Assembly: GCF_019645875.1 (NCBI RefSeq)
Contig: NZ_CP081000.1
Coordinates: 5,888,417 to 5,952,416, forward strand
Length of the DNA stretch: 64,000 bases
Source of the DNA: Mycolicibacterium senegalense
GTDB taxonomy: Bacteria > Actinomycetota > Actinomycetes > Mycobacteriales > Mycobacteriaceae
Reading direction: 5' to 3'
The notes beneath the pieces were generated by a model that saw only the letters and a list, made by a program, of their open reading frames with translations, was not told where the DNA came from and did no database searches. This document shows positions 50,670 through 60,000 of this stretch, in pieces. Position numbers and translations under genes: made by a program. Numbering within the stretch: position 1 is the first letter of the stretch; each line of letters begins with the position of its first letter.

Positions 50670-51776
50670 TCAGCGCACGCCGCGATAGATGCCGCGGCGG
50701 ACGATCCACGGCTGCAGCACCCGCTCGATCGACCAGGCCGGGAACCTGTACGCGAACCCGTTGGGCGCGAACACTTCCAGCCCGTCCGGTTGCACCCCGA
50801 GCACCGATCCCCAGCGACTCGACGGCGGTCGGTAACGGCGCATTCGTCCGCCGGTGAAGTAGGCCGCCACGTTGCGGGCCAACAGTCCGTCTGCCCGGTT
50901 GCGGGCTGAGGAGCGCAGCGGGTCGGTGGCCGCGACGTCGCCCACGGCGAACACACCGTCGAGTCCGGGCACGCGAAGCTCGGGTGTCACCCGCACGAAG
51001 CCGCGCTCGTCGAGAATCTCCGCCGGAAGCCAGGCGGTGTTGGGCCGGACCCGGCCGACGGCCCACAACACCGCATCGGCCTGGACCGAAGGCTGGCCAG
51101 TGCTCCAGCTCACCGGCTCCGAGGTGATTGCCGAGCAGTCGAAACCGTCGGGCACCACGGCTCGGTGTCCGGAACGCAGCGTCACCCCGGCTGCGGCCAG
51201 CCTGCGCTCCACCCGCCGGCGGGTGCGCCAATGATGGTGTGGCAGCAGGTGTTCGCCCGGGTAGTAGAGGTTCACCGAGATATCCGGCCACCGCACGGCG
51301 ATGTTGGCCGCGCTGCTGACCGCAGCTGCTCCACCTCCGATGACGGCGACCGACTGGGCCGCGCCGAACCGCTCGTGGGCGGCGCGCAGCCCGGCACCGA
51401 CATCGTCTGCCGACTGCAGGACGGCTTGCCGCCAAAACCCGTTGGTCACGCCCGTGGAGATGACCAGCGCGTCATAGGGTTCCACGCGCACGTTGCCGTC
51501 GGCGTCACGCACGCTGACCGTGCGCGCGGACAGGTCGGCGCCGGTCAGCGTGCCGTGCACGGTACGGACCCGGTCGAGTTCACGGAACCGGTCGAACGCG
51601 ATCCAGTAGTTGTGCGCCCAATCCTCGGGCCGGGCCAGCCGGGTGCCGAGTTCCTGACCGCTGACCAGGCCGGGATTCACCGATATACCGACGACGTCGT
51701 ACCGGCGGGCCAACCGGATCGCGGTGAGTACCCCGGTGTCACCGAGCCCGGCGATCACGACGCGCTTTCGGTCCAC
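50670..51776 (-). CDS. FAD-dependent NAD(P)H dehydrogenase-like (type II NDH family)
   Basis: A 368-residue pyridine-nucleotide disulphide oxidoreductase fold. The first Rossmann motif is AGLGDTGVLTAIRL near residue 9, the second VIGGGAAAVSSAANI near residue 146, and the FAD-binding close GLDGVFAVGDVAATD lies near 275. The middle Cys pair of disulphide reductases is absent, so it is more like NDH-2 or AIF-type enzymes. It is divergent from the acyl-CoA dehydrogenase at 51836. The electron acceptor is unknown. Confidence 0.85.
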   Translation of the reverse strand: MDRKRVVIAGLGDTGVLTAIRLARRYDVVGISVNPGLVSGQELGTRLARPEDWAHNYWIAFDRFRELDRVRTVHGTLTGADLSARTVSVRDADGNVRVEPYDALVISTGVTNGFWRQAVLQSADDVGAGLRAAHERFGAAQSVAVIGGGAAAVSSAANIAVRWPDISVNLYYPGEHLLPHHHWRTRRRVERRLAAAGVTLRSGHRAVVPDGFDCSAITSEPVSWSTGQPSVQADAVLWAVGRVRPNTAWLPAEILDERGFVRVTPELRVPGLDGVFAVGDVAATDPLRSSARNRADGLLARNVAAYFTGGRMRRYRPPSSRWGSVLGVQPDGLEVFAPNGFAYRFPAWSIERVLQPWIVRRGIYRGVR

Positions 51777-51784
51777 GATCGGTG

Positions 51785-51790
51785 ACGCTA
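51785..51790 (-). promoter_or_regulatory. -10 box TAGCGT, probable leaderless start at 51776
   Basis: On the minus strand TAGCGT ends 8 bases before the GTG at 51776, one base more than typical. Confidence 0.4.
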
Positions 51791-51823
51791 CCGCCCGCCC
51801 GCAGGCCGCTGAATCCCTTTCCC

Positions 51824-51829
51824 TATCGT
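51824..51829 (+). promoter_or_regulatory. -10 box TATCGT, leaderless start at 51836
   Basis: TATCGT ends 6 bases before ATG 51836, and there is no ribosome-binding site. Confidence 0.5.
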
Positions 51830-51835
51830 GGCTGG

Positions 51836-53038
51836 ATGAGCAGCGTCGCTGATGCGGACCGGGTCGCCGACCTCGCCCGCCGGGTCGTGGCCGAACACGA
51901 CCCCAAGAAAGTCCCCATCCCCGAATACCTGGCCGCCTGCTACGACGCGGGACTGTCCTGGGTGCACTTCCCGGAGGGGCTCGGCGGCCTCGGAGTGTCG
52001 CGAGGTCTGCAGGCCGTGGCCGACCGCATCCTGCAGGGCGCCGGCGGGCCGGTGCCGCTGGGTCTCAACCCGATGGGCTACGGCATGGCCGCACCAACGG
52101 TGCGCGAACACGCGCAATCCGAAGAGCTCAAGAAGTCCTGGCTGCGTCCGCTGGCGAGTACCGAACACATCTGGTGCCAGCTGTTCTCCGAGCCCGGCGC
52201 CGGATCCGACCTGGCCGGGCTGGCCACCTCCGCGGTCCGCGACGGTGACGAATGGGTGCTCAACGGCCAGAAGGTGTGGACCAGCCTGGCGCACCGCGCG
52301 CGCTGGGGGTTGCTCCTGGCCCGCTCGAATCCCGATGTGCCCAAACACAAAGGCCTCACCTACTTCGTCCTGGACATGCACGGGCCGGGCGTTCAGACCC
52401 GACCGCTGCGGCAGATGACCGGGCAGGCCGAGTTCAACGAGGTGTACATCACCGACGCTCGTATCCCTGACGCGCATCGGCTCGGGGAGGTCGGTAACGG
52501 CTGGAACGTCGCGATGACGACCCTGATGAACGAGCGCAGCGCGCTCGGCGGCAGCGGCAACCGGCGCGGCGCGGGGACCATCTCGGACGCCGTGGCGCTG
52601 TGGGCCTCGCGCCCAGACCTGCGCACTCCGGTGCTGCGGGACCGGCTGTCCCAGCTGTGGCTGCGCTCCGAGGCTCAGCGGCTGACCGCTGAACGTTCCC
52701 GCGCGGCCGCCACCGTCGGCGGACCAGGTCCGGAAGGGTCGATCGGAAAGCTCGTCGGCGCCGAACTCAACCAGCACATCTACCAGTGGTGTATGGATCT
52801 GCTTGGGCCCGAAGGGATCCTGTACCACGGCTACGGGTCCGGTGACCGCGAGGACGACGAGAGCGCCAAGGACTGGCGTGGCCCGATCCAGCAGCGCTTC
52901 CTGCGCAGCAAGGCCAACACGATCGAAGGCGGCACGTCAGAAGTTATGCGCAACATTCTGGGCGAACGGATCCTCGGCTTGCCGGGCGATCTGAGGGCGG
53001 ATGCCGGTATGCCGTGGAAGGAGATACCTCGTGGTTGA
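51836..53038 (+). CDS. acyl-CoA dehydrogenase, catalytic-type subunit of a split pair
   Basis: A 400-residue acyl-CoA dehydrogenase. The flavin segment WCQLFSEPGAGSDLAGLATS and the core KVWTSLAHRARWGLLLARSN are nearly the same as in the second half of the fused enzyme at 30172. The C-terminus NTIEGGTSEVMRNILGERIL is the usual FAD-adenine region. With the next gene it should form a heterotetramer (alpha2beta2), as do sterol-type FadE pairs in mycobacteria. ATG 51836 has a leaderless promoter. The substrate may be a branched or sterol-side-chain acyl-CoA. Confidence 0.9.
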   Translation: MSSVADADRVADLARRVVAEHDPKKVPIPEYLAACYDAGLSWVHFPEGLGGLGVSRGLQAVADRILQGAGGPVPLGLNPMGYGMAAPTVREHAQSEELKKSWLRPLASTEHIWCQLFSEPGAGSDLAGLATSAVRDGDEWVLNGQKVWTSLAHRARWGLLLARSNPDVPKHKGLTYFVLDMHGPGVQTRPLRQMTGQAEFNEVYITDARIPDAHRLGEVGNGWNVAMTTLMNERSALGGSGNRRGAGTISDAVALWASRPDLRTPVLRDRLSQLWLRSEAQRLTAERSRAAATVGGPGPEGSIGKLVGAELNQHIYQWCMDLLGPEGILYHGYGSGDREDDESAKDWRGPIQQRFLRSKANTIEGGTSEVMRNILGERILGLPGDLRADAGMPWKEIPRG

Positions 53039-54260
53039 GAAGCTTGCGGATCAACCCGATAGCGTCGCTGAGAAGCTTGCGGATCAACCCGATAGCGGGG
53101 CTGAGAATGCCGAGTTCCGCTTCACCGACGAACAGGCTCAGCTGCGGACGGCGGTCCGCAAGTTCTGCGCCGAGAACTTCGGCGAGCAGACGGTGCGGAC
53201 CCTGATGGAGTCCGAACCGCGATTCGACCCGAAAGTCTGGGCGCGGTTGGGTAGTGAACTCGGGGTGCTGGGCCTGGCCGTTCCCGAGGCCGACGGCGGA
53301 GCCGGCGGCACCCTGGTCGACCAGGCCGTCGCTGTCGAGGAACTCGGCGCGGCGCTGGCCTGCGGTCCGGTGTTCGGCACGGTGCTGCTGTCCATCCCCG
53401 CACTCGTCGCCGCCTCGGCCGGCCCCGTGCGCGCCGAACTGCTCGGCGCGCTGGCCGAAGGCACCCGCACCGCGGCGTTCGCGGTGCCCGACCAGGCGGG
53501 CGGGTTCGATCCCGCTGCGGTGAAAGTCCTTGTGGCCGAGGATGGGACGCTCACCGGCACGGTTGAGCGGGTAGTAGACGCCGACTCGGCGGACACGTTG
53601 TTGGTGGCAGCCACCGGTTCGGATGGCGTCGGCCTGTACGCGGTGGACGCAACCGCACCCGGAGTGCAGCGCAGCCAGCTGGTGACGCTCGACCTCACCC
53701 GTCCGCAAGCCACGGTGGCCTTGAGCGCGGCCCCGGCGCAGCTGGTGGCAGGCAGCGGCGAAGCTGAGCGCGTCATCACCCACGCCTTCCAGGTGGCATC
53801 GGCGCTGCTGGCGGCCGAACAGGTAGGTGCCGCACAGCATCTGCTCGATCTGTCGGTCGACTATGCGAAGTCGCGGCTGCAGTTCGGCAGGCAGATCGGG
53901 TCGTTCCAGGCGGTGAAGCATCGGTTGGCGGACTGCCTGGTCGACCTCGAGCACGCCCGCTCGGCGACGTATCACGCGGTGTGGGCACTGACCGACGGCA
54001 CCGACGACCCTGCGCTGGCAGCCAGCATCGCGCAGGCCACCGCATCGGCGGCATTCGCCAAGATCGCTGCCGACACCATCCAGGTGCACGGCGGAATCGG
54101 TTTCACCTGGGAGCACCAGGCGCATCTGTATTTCAAGCGGGCGACCACCGACGCCGCGCTGTTGGGCAGTGCCGAAGCGCACCGCTCACGTGTGGCGGAG
54201 ATGGTGCTTGACAACGCAACCTCCGACCGGCTGCCGTGGGTGGCGACCGGCACACCGTGA
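53031..54260 (+). CDS. acyl-CoA dehydrogenase, partner subunit, with duplicated N-terminus
   Basis: A 409-residue acyl-CoA dehydrogenase matching the first half of the fused enzyme (GGIGFTWEHQAHLYFKRATT near the end), so it is the second member of the pair. It has an N-terminal tandem of two 11-residue units (VEKLADQPDS then VAEKLADQPDS) before the family sequence FRFTDEQAQLRTAVRKFCAE. The units come from a 33-base duplication. GTG 53031 overlaps the stop of its partner by 8 bases, with AGGAG 7 bases upstream, giving coupled translation. Confidence 0.88.
   Translation: MVEKLADQPDSVAEKLADQPDSGAENAEFRFTDEQAQLRTAVRKFCAENFGEQTVRTLMESEPRFDPKVWARLGSELGVLGLAVPEADGGAGGTLVDQAVAVEELGAALACGPVFGTVLLSIPALVAASAGPVRAELLGALAEGTRTAAFAVPDQAGGFDPAAVKVLVAEDGTLTGTVERVVDADSADTLLVAATGSDGVGLYAVDATAPGVQRSQLVTLDLTRPQATVALSAAPAQLVAGSGEAERVITHAFQVASALLAAEQVGAAQHLLDLSVDYAKSRLQFGRQIGSFQAVKHRLADCLVDLEHARSATYHAVWALTDGTDDPALAASIAQATASAAFAKIAADTIQVHGGIGFTWEHQAHLYFKRATTDAALLGSAEAHRSRVAEMVLDNATSDRLPWVATGTP
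53034..53099 (+). repeat. 33-base in-frame tandem duplication
   Basis: Two 33-base copies (53034-53066 and 53067-53099) differ at only three bases and preserve the frame. A partial third unit GCTGAGAA begins at 53100. They add 11 residues to the N-terminus of the acyl-CoA dehydrogenase. Confidence 0.85.
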
Positions 54261-54295
54261 TCGGTTGAAAACGCGCGGGAACCGTTAGCCGACCG

Positions 54296-54301
54296 TAAGA
54301 T
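54296..54301 (+). promoter_or_regulatory. -10 box TAAGAT, leaderless start at 54309
   Basis: TAAGAT ends 7 bases before ATG 54309, and no ribosome-binding site is visible. Confidence 0.5.
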
Positions 54302-54308
54302 CCCGCTG

Positions 54309-55148
54309 ATGGACAGCCCCGTCGAGCACCGCACGCTGGCGGTCGACGGGGTGCGGTCGCCGGTGCTCGTCGGCGGGCCGGCCGCCTCGGACGACGGCGA
54401 GGCCGTGGTGTTCGTGCACGGCAACAACGCCGGCGCGAAGTGGGACCGGTTGCTTGCGCCGGTCGCCGGTTTCACGCGGGTGATTGCCCCGGAGATGCCT
54501 GGATTCGGCGCGGCCGACAAGCCCACCCAATGGCCGTACACCGTGCCTGCCTATGCGGCGCATCTGGGAGCGATCCTCGATCAACTCGGGGTCCGGCGTG
54601 CGCATCTGGTCGCCCATGATTTCGGCGGGCCCTGGGCCCTGGCGTGGGCTGCCGACCATCTGGACTCGGCGGCCAGCATCACCCTGATCAACGCCCCGGT
54701 GGTGATCAACCACTTCGCCGCCAAACTGTGGCGCACACCCGTGCTGGCCGAGGCGCTGTCACGGATCGGCAATCCGGCGGTGCTGCGCCGCGTCCTGGCA
54801 ATGCGGGATCCCGGCTTGCCGGCCGATGCGCTCGAATCGATCGCCGAGCACATGTTCGCCCGGGGAACCCCCGATGCGGTGCTGAAGCTGTATCGGTCAA
54901 CCGGTCCGAATGCGCTTGCCCCGTATGTGGACCGGCTCGCCGAGTTCAGCGGCGACGTCCTGGTGGTGTGGGGCGCCGAGGACCGCTACGTACCGTTCTC
55001 ACAGACCGACGAGTACCGCCGCATCTTCGGCAGCTGCCAGGTTCAGCCGATACCCGGGACGGGGCACTGGCCCTGGCTGGAACAACCCGACGTGGTCGCC
55101 GGGCACCTCACCACGTTCTTACGCACCCAGCTCAGGAGCGCCCGGTGA
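54309..55148 (+). CDS. alpha/beta hydrolase with Asp nucleophile (epoxide hydrolase/dehalogenase-like)
   Basis: A 279-residue enzyme. The nucleophile elbow LVAHDFGGPWA has Asp104 where esterases have Ser, as in epoxide hydrolases and haloalkane dehalogenases. The oxyanion motif is VVFVHGNNAGAKW at about 33-45, and the catalytic His lies in PIPGTGHWPWLEQP. No signal peptide is seen. It is followed, with a GTGA overlap, by an FAH-family gene, so the two likely share a pathway that opens an epoxide or similar ring and then hydrolyses a beta-diketone. Confidence 0.87.
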   Translation: MDSPVEHRTLAVDGVRSPVLVGGPAASDDGEAVVFVHGNNAGAKWDRLLAPVAGFTRVIAPEMPGFGAADKPTQWPYTVPAYAAHLGAILDQLGVRRAHLVAHDFGGPWALAWAADHLDSAASITLINAPVVINHFAAKLWRTPVLAEALSRIGNPAVLRRVLAMRDPGLPADALESIAEHMFARGTPDAVLKLYRSTGPNALAPYVDRLAEFSGDVLVVWGAEDRYVPFSQTDEYRRIFGSCQVQPIPGTGHWPWLEQPDVVAGHLTTFLRTQLRSAR

Positions 55149-56050
55149 AACTGCGCCGTATCCGCACAACGACCGGGTTGAGCCTGCAATCTCTTGATTC
55201 CGAGGGTAATTGGTCGGATGGCGCCGACCTGACGCCGCTCGGCGGCAGGGTATTCGACGATGGCTGGCTGGCCGCCGCAGCCGAGCGCCAGCTGCAACAC
55301 AGCGATCACCTGCTGCCGTTCCAACCGGTGTCCTTCCGCGACTTCATGCTCTACGAACAGCACAACATCGACGCGGCCCGCGGGCTGGTCCGCCGACTGC
55401 ACCCCGGCCTGTACCGCGTGACGTCGCTGTACGAACGGGTGACCGGCCATCCCGTGCCGCAATTCAGACCCAAGCCGCTGTTCTACCGGCAACCGATCTA
55501 CTACATGTCCAACGCGCAGACCTTTGTCCCGACCGGTACGCCGGTGGCGGTCCCGGACTACTCGCAGGCGCTGGATTTCGAGCTGGAGATCGGATTCGTC
55601 TTGGCGGCACCGTTGTTCAACGCGACGCCCACGGAAGCCACCGAGGCGATCGGTGCGTTCGTCGTGCTCAACGACTTCAGCGCACGCGACGTTCAGCGGC
55701 CCGAGATGCTCAGCGGCTTCGGGCCGCAGAAGTCCAAACACTTCGCCAGCTCGATGTCGGACACCGCCGTCACCGCCGACGAGATACTGCCCCGCATCGA
55801 CGCCCTCACCGGTTCCGTCGCACTCAACGGGTCTGTGGTCAGCACCGTGCGCAGCGCGGGGATGCAGCACAGCCTCGGGCAGGTGCTGGCCCACGCGTCA
55901 CGCAGCGAACCGCTCTATCCCGGAGAACTGTTCGGCACCGGGACCCTGCCCGGAGGCAGCGGCATGGAGACCGGGCATTGGCTGCGCCCCGGAGACACCC
56001 TGACGCTGGCCCTCGACGGCATCGGCCACATCGAGCACACCATCCTCTGA
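55145..56050 (+). CDS. fumarylacetoacetate hydrolase-family enzyme
   Basis: This 301-residue hydrolase or decarboxylase has the metal-site region DFELEIGFVLAAPLF and FVVLNDFSARDVQRPEMLSG. Members cleave carbon-carbon bonds of beta-diketo acids. VSFRDFMLYEQHNI near residue 63 is a conserved N-terminal feature. The GTG at 55145 overlaps the hydrolase stop by four bases. The long frame upstream is a shadow of the hydrolase. It converges on hrpA with no spacing. Confidence 0.85.
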   Translation: MKLRRIRTTTGLSLQSLDSEGNWSDGADLTPLGGRVFDDGWLAAAAERQLQHSDHLLPFQPVSFRDFMLYEQHNIDAARGLVRRLHPGLYRVTSLYERVTGHPVPQFRPKPLFYRQPIYYMSNAQTFVPTGTPVAVPDYSQALDFELEIGFVLAAPLFNATPTEATEAIGAFVVLNDFSARDVQRPEMLSGFGPQKSKHFASSMSDTAVTADEILPRIDALTGSVALNGSVVSTVRSAGMQHSLGQVLAHASRSEPLYPGELFGTGTLPGGSGMETGHWLRPGDTLTLALDGIGHIEHTIL

Positions 56051-59000
56051 CTATCTGGCGACGGCGTCGATGGCCTTGTAGATGCGCTGCTCGCTGACCG
56101 GCCGCGGCGTGCCGAGCTGCTGGGCCCACAGGCTGACCCGCAACTCCTCGATCTGCCACGCGATGTCCCGGACGTCAGGCGCAGCGGCTCGGCCCGGTGA
56201 GAGCGCCTGGAACAGTTCGTCATAGGCGTCCTCGACGGCATGCACGCGCGCCATCCGGTCCCGGTCGGCACTCAGTGCCTGAGGCAACCGCTCCAGCCGG
56301 CGGGCGATCGCGGTGACATACCGGGCCAGATCGTTCAACCGCGCGATCCCGGCGATGGTCACAAACCCCTTGGGCAACAGGCGATCCAGTTGAGATCGGA
56401 TGTCGGCGACGGCATCGGCCTGCGCGGGCGACGGTTTGTCGGGCAGCGCCACCTGTACCTCGTGCGCGGCGGCCAGCACCTTCTCGACCCGGTTCACTCC
56501 GGCTTGAGTGGTGGGGCCGAGTTCCTTGGTGGCGCGCGCTGCCAACTCGGTGAATGCCGCCTTCGTCCACAGCGGCTTCGGGACCAGCACGTCAGCGGCC
56601 GCGTCGGCACAATCGTCGAGCAGTGCGACCAGTGTGCCGTCCGGATTGGCGTTGAGGGCCAGTCGGGTCCGCGTGCTCAGCCCCCGCTCGATCGTCTTGA
56701 CCGGTGACGCTACGGTCAGCCGCAGCAGCCGGCGCAGTCCCGGCCTCATTGCCGCGGCCTGATCGGCCGGATTGGCGAACACCTTGATGTCCACGGCTTT
56801 CCCGGTGTCGACGAAGGCCGGGTATCCGCGCACGGTGTGCCCGCCGCTGACGTTTTCCACGGTGCGCGGCAGCTCGTCGAGGTCCTCGGGCCAGGCCCGC
56901 AGCCCGGTACGTTCCAGATCACCGCCCAGCGCATCGGCCACCGCTTGCGCGACGGGTACGGCCAGCTGTTCGCGCAGCGCGTCGATGTCCTTGCCGCGGG
57001 CCACCTCTTTTCCGTCGGCGTTCTCGACGGCGAAGGTCATCCGTAGATGGTCCGGGATCTTGCTCAGATCGAATGCGTCGATCGGCACCAGAATGCCGCT
57101 GCGCCTCCGGAGTTCGCGTTGTACCTCGTCCAGCAGTGAGCCGGCGGACGGATCGATGTCACCCAGGATGGCCCTGGCGGTATCCGGGGCCGGGACGAAA
57201 TTGCGGCGCAGGTCCTTCGGCAGTGATTTGATCAGCGCGGTGACCAACTCCTCCCGCAACGCCGGAACCTGCCAGGCGAAGCCGTCGCCGCCCAGGCGGG
57301 CCAGCACGCCGACCGGGACGTGCACGGTCACGCCGTCATCGGCGGCTCCGGGCTCGAAGCGGTAGGTCAGCGGCAGTTCGAGATCGCCGGTCTGCCAGGT
57401 GTCGGGATTGTCCGCACCGTCCTCGGACTGCAGCAAGTCGTCGCGGGTGAAGGTCAGCAGGTCGGGTGTCTTGTGCCGCTGCTTCTTCCACCAAGCATCG
57501 AAATGTCGCGCGGACACGATGTCGGCCGGGATGCGCGTGTCGTACAGCGCATAGATCTCGTCATCACCGACCAGCAGGTCGCGCCGCCGTGCGCGTTCCT
57601 CGATCTCCTCGAGTTCGGCGCGCAGCCTGGCGTTGTCGCGGAAGAAGTGGTGGCGGGTCTGCCAATCGCCTTCCACGAGTGCATGGCGGATGAACAATTC
57701 GCGGCTCAGCTCCGGCTCGATCTTGGCGTAGCCGACCTTGCGGCGCGGCACCAACGGCAATCCGTACAGCGTCACCCGCTCGAACGCCACCACTTCACCG
57801 CGCCTGGCCTCCCAGTGCGGCTCGCTGTAGGTGCGTTGCACCAGATGGCCGGCAACGCGCTCGATCGCCTCGGGTTCGACCCGCGCGGCGATGCGGCCGA
57901 ACAGCCGGCTGGTCTCGACCAGATCGGCCACCACGATCCAGCGTGGCGGCTTGCGGGTCAGCACCGAACCCGGCGCCAGCACGAACTTCGAGTTGCGGGC
58001 GCCTTGATAGTCGCGGCCGTCGCCCTCCCGTAGACCGACGTGAGACAACAGACCCGCGGTGAGCGCGGCGTGGATGCTGGCGGGCTCGGCCGGCTCGTCG
58101 CTCTCTCGGATGCCGATATCGCGGGCGATGCTGCGCAGCTGCCCCGTCAGGTCCTGCCACTCCCTGATTCGCAGGTAGTGCAGGAACTCCTCCCGGCACA
58201 TCCGGCGGAAGGCGTTGCCGGAGCGCTGGTTCCGCTGCTCGCGCAAGTAGTTCCACAGATTGAGGTAGGACACGAAATCCGAGGACTCATCCGCAAATCG
58301 GGCATGCTTCTGCCGCGCCGCCTCCTCCTTGTCGGTCGGCCGTTCGCGAGGATCGGGAATCGACAGGGCGGCCGCGAGCACCAGCACCTCCCGGACGCAG
58401 CCCTCGGTGTCGGCCTGCAGGATCATCCGGCCGACCCGCGGGTCGAGCGGAAGCCGGGCCAGCCGACGCCCGACGTCGGTCAGGGCTCCGGATGCGTCGA
58501 ACGCGCCGAGTTCCTGCAGCAGCTGCACACCGTCGCGGATGCTGCGGGGGTCGGGCGGATCGAGGAATGGAAACTCGGCGATGTCACCGAGCTGCAGGGC
58601 GGCCATCTGCAGGATGACGGCGGCCAAGTTGGTCCGCAGGATCTCGGGATCGGTGTAGCGGGGACGGGATTCGAAGTCCTTTTCCGAGTACAGCCGGATG
58701 CACACACCGGGTGCGGTACGGCCGGACCGACCGGCGCGCTGGGCGGCCGAGGCTTGCGAGATCGGCTCGATCGGCAACCGCTGCACCTTGGTGCGACGGC
58801 TGTACCGGGAGATCCGCGCAGTGCCCGGGTCGACGACGTAGCGAATGCCGGGCACGGTCAGCGAAGTCTCGGCCACGTTGGTGGCCAACACGATTCGCCG
58901 ACCGCTATGGCTGGGCTGGAACACCTTCTGCTGTTCGGCGGTGGGCAATCGGGCATACAGCGGAAGCACCTCGGTGTTCCGTAGGTCCTTCAAAGCTTCC

Positions 59001-59941
59001 GCAGTGTCTCGGATTTCGCGCTCACCCGACAGGAACACCAGCACGTCACCCGGCGGTTCGGACTCCAGCTCACGGACGGCGTCGACGATCGCTTCGGTGG
59101 GGTCACGAACCTCGGTACGGACGATCTCGTGGTCGGGATCGTCGGGGTCCTCGTCGTCCGAGACCGGTGCGGGGACTTCCAGTGGCCGGTAACGGATCTC
59201 GACCGGGTACGTCCGCCCCGACACCTCGACGATCGGCGCGTCGTCGAAGTGAGCCGCGAACCGCTCGGGCTCGATGGTGGCCGAGGTGACGATGACTTTG
59301 AGGTCCGGGCGTCGTGGCAGCAGCTCACGCAGGTAGCCGAGCAGGAAGTCGATGTTGAGGCTGCGCTCGTGGGCCTCATCGAGGATCAGGGTGTCGTAGC
59401 GCAGCAGCCGGCGGTCCCGCTGAATCTCGGCGAGCAGAATGCCGTCGGTCATCAGCTTGATCAGCGTGGAATCGCTGGCCTGATCGGTGAAGCGGACCGT
59501 GTATCCGACGGCGTCGCCGAGCGGGGTGCCCAGTTCGTCGGCGATGCGCTGTGCGACGGTACGCGCCGCCAACCGGCGGGGTTGGGTATGGCCGATGGTT
59601 CCGCGGATACCGCGGCCCAGCTCCAGGCAGATCTTGGGCAGCTGCGTGGTCTTGCCCGAACCGGTCGCACCGGCGACCACCACCACCTGGTTCTCGCTGA
59701 TGGCCTTGGCCAGCTCGTCGCGATGCTCGCTGACCGGCAGGTCAGGGTAGGTGATATCGGGGACGGCGGCCCGGCGGGTGAGCACGAGGGCTTCGGCAGC
59801 GGCGATTTGTTCGGCGATCGGCCCGATCTTGGCCGCATCGCCGCCGCGGAGATTCCGCAGCCGCCGGCGCAGCCGGTCCGCGTCGCGGATGGTCAAGCCG
59901 TCGAGGCGGGAGCGCAGCTCGGCGACTGACGGTTCGGACAC
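56051..59941 (-). CDS. hrpA: ATP-dependent RNA helicase HrpA
   Basis: A 1296-residue DEAH-box helicase, matching the usual HrpA size of about 1300. Walker A GATGSGKTT is at 91-99, DEAH at 188-191, and SAT at 220-222. QRAGRSGRTAPGVCIRLYS gives the QxxGRxGR motif VI, followed by winged-helix and OB-fold regions and the long HrpA-specific C-terminus. GTG 59941 starts the protein, with TATCCT 7 bases upstream. A longer frame through 61261 is antisense to the dehydrogenase and rejected. The helicase is thought to act in RNA or ribosome quality control. Confidence 0.95.
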   Translation of the reverse strand: MSEPSVAELRSRLDGLTIRDADRLRRRLRNLRGGDAAKIGPIAEQIAAAEALVLTRRAAVPDITYPDLPVSEHRDELAKAISENQVVVVAGATGSGKTTQLPKICLELGRGIRGTIGHTQPRRLAARTVAQRIADELGTPLGDAVGYTVRFTDQASDSTLIKLMTDGILLAEIQRDRRLLRYDTLILDEAHERSLNIDFLLGYLRELLPRRPDLKVIVTSATIEPERFAAHFDDAPIVEVSGRTYPVEIRYRPLEVPAPVSDDEDPDDPDHEIVRTEVRDPTEAIVDAVRELESEPPGDVLVFLSGEREIRDTAEALKDLRNTEVLPLYARLPTAEQQKVFQPSHSGRRIVLATNVAETSLTVPGIRYVVDPGTARISRYSRRTKVQRLPIEPISQASAAQRAGRSGRTAPGVCIRLYSEKDFESRPRYTDPEILRTNLAAVILQMAALQLGDIAEFPFLDPPDPRSIRDGVQLLQELGAFDASGALTDVGRRLARLPLDPRVGRMILQADTEGCVREVLVLAAALSIPDPRERPTDKEEAARQKHARFADESSDFVSYLNLWNYLREQRNQRSGNAFRRMCREEFLHYLRIREWQDLTGQLRSIARDIGIRESDEPAEPASIHAALTAGLLSHVGLREGDGRDYQGARNSKFVLAPGSVLTRKPPRWIVVADLVETSRLFGRIAARVEPEAIERVAGHLVQRTYSEPHWEARRGEVVAFERVTLYGLPLVPRRKVGYAKIEPELSRELFIRHALVEGDWQTRHHFFRDNARLRAELEEIEERARRRDLLVGDDEIYALYDTRIPADIVSARHFDAWWKKQRHKTPDLLTFTRDDLLQSEDGADNPDTWQTGDLELPLTYRFEPGAADDGVTVHVPVGVLARLGGDGFAWQVPALREELVTALIKSLPKDLRRNFVPAPDTARAILGDIDPSAGSLLDEVQRELRRRSGILVPIDAFDLSKIPDHLRMTFAVENADGKEVARGKDIDALREQLAVPVAQAVADALGGDLERTGLRAWPEDLDELPRTVENVSGGHTVRGYPAFVDTGKAVDIKVFANPADQAAAMRPGLRRLLRLTVASPVKTIERGLSTRTRLALNANPDGTLVALLDDCADAAADVLVPKPLWTKAAFTELAARATKELGPTTQAGVNRVEKVLAAAHEVQVALPDKPSPAQADAVADIRSQLDRLLPKGFVTIAGIARLNDLARYVTAIARRLERLPQALSADRDRMARVHAVEDAYDELFQALSPGRAAAPDVRDIAWQIEELRVSLWAQQLGTPRPVSEQRIYKAIDAVAR

Positions 59942-59948
59942 TCGGTCA

Positions 59949-59954
59949 AGGATA
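59949..59954 (-). promoter_or_regulatory. -10 box TATCCT, leaderless start at 59941
   Basis: On the minus strand TATCCT ends 7 bases before the GTG of hrpA. Confidence 0.5.
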
Positions 59955-59968
59955 GGTGCTCGAACGGG

Positions 59969-59984
59969 TGTGCTGCAGGTCACA
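59969..59984. promoter_or_regulatory. Crp-like site TGTGCTGCAGGTCACA
   Basis: The 16-mer matches the Crp consensus at nine of ten positions, as does the one at 8678. It lies between hrpA and the divergent acyl-CoA dehydrogenase, about 28 bases from the hrpA start. Confidence 0.5.
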
Positions 59985-60000
59985 TCCGACACTGAACTGG

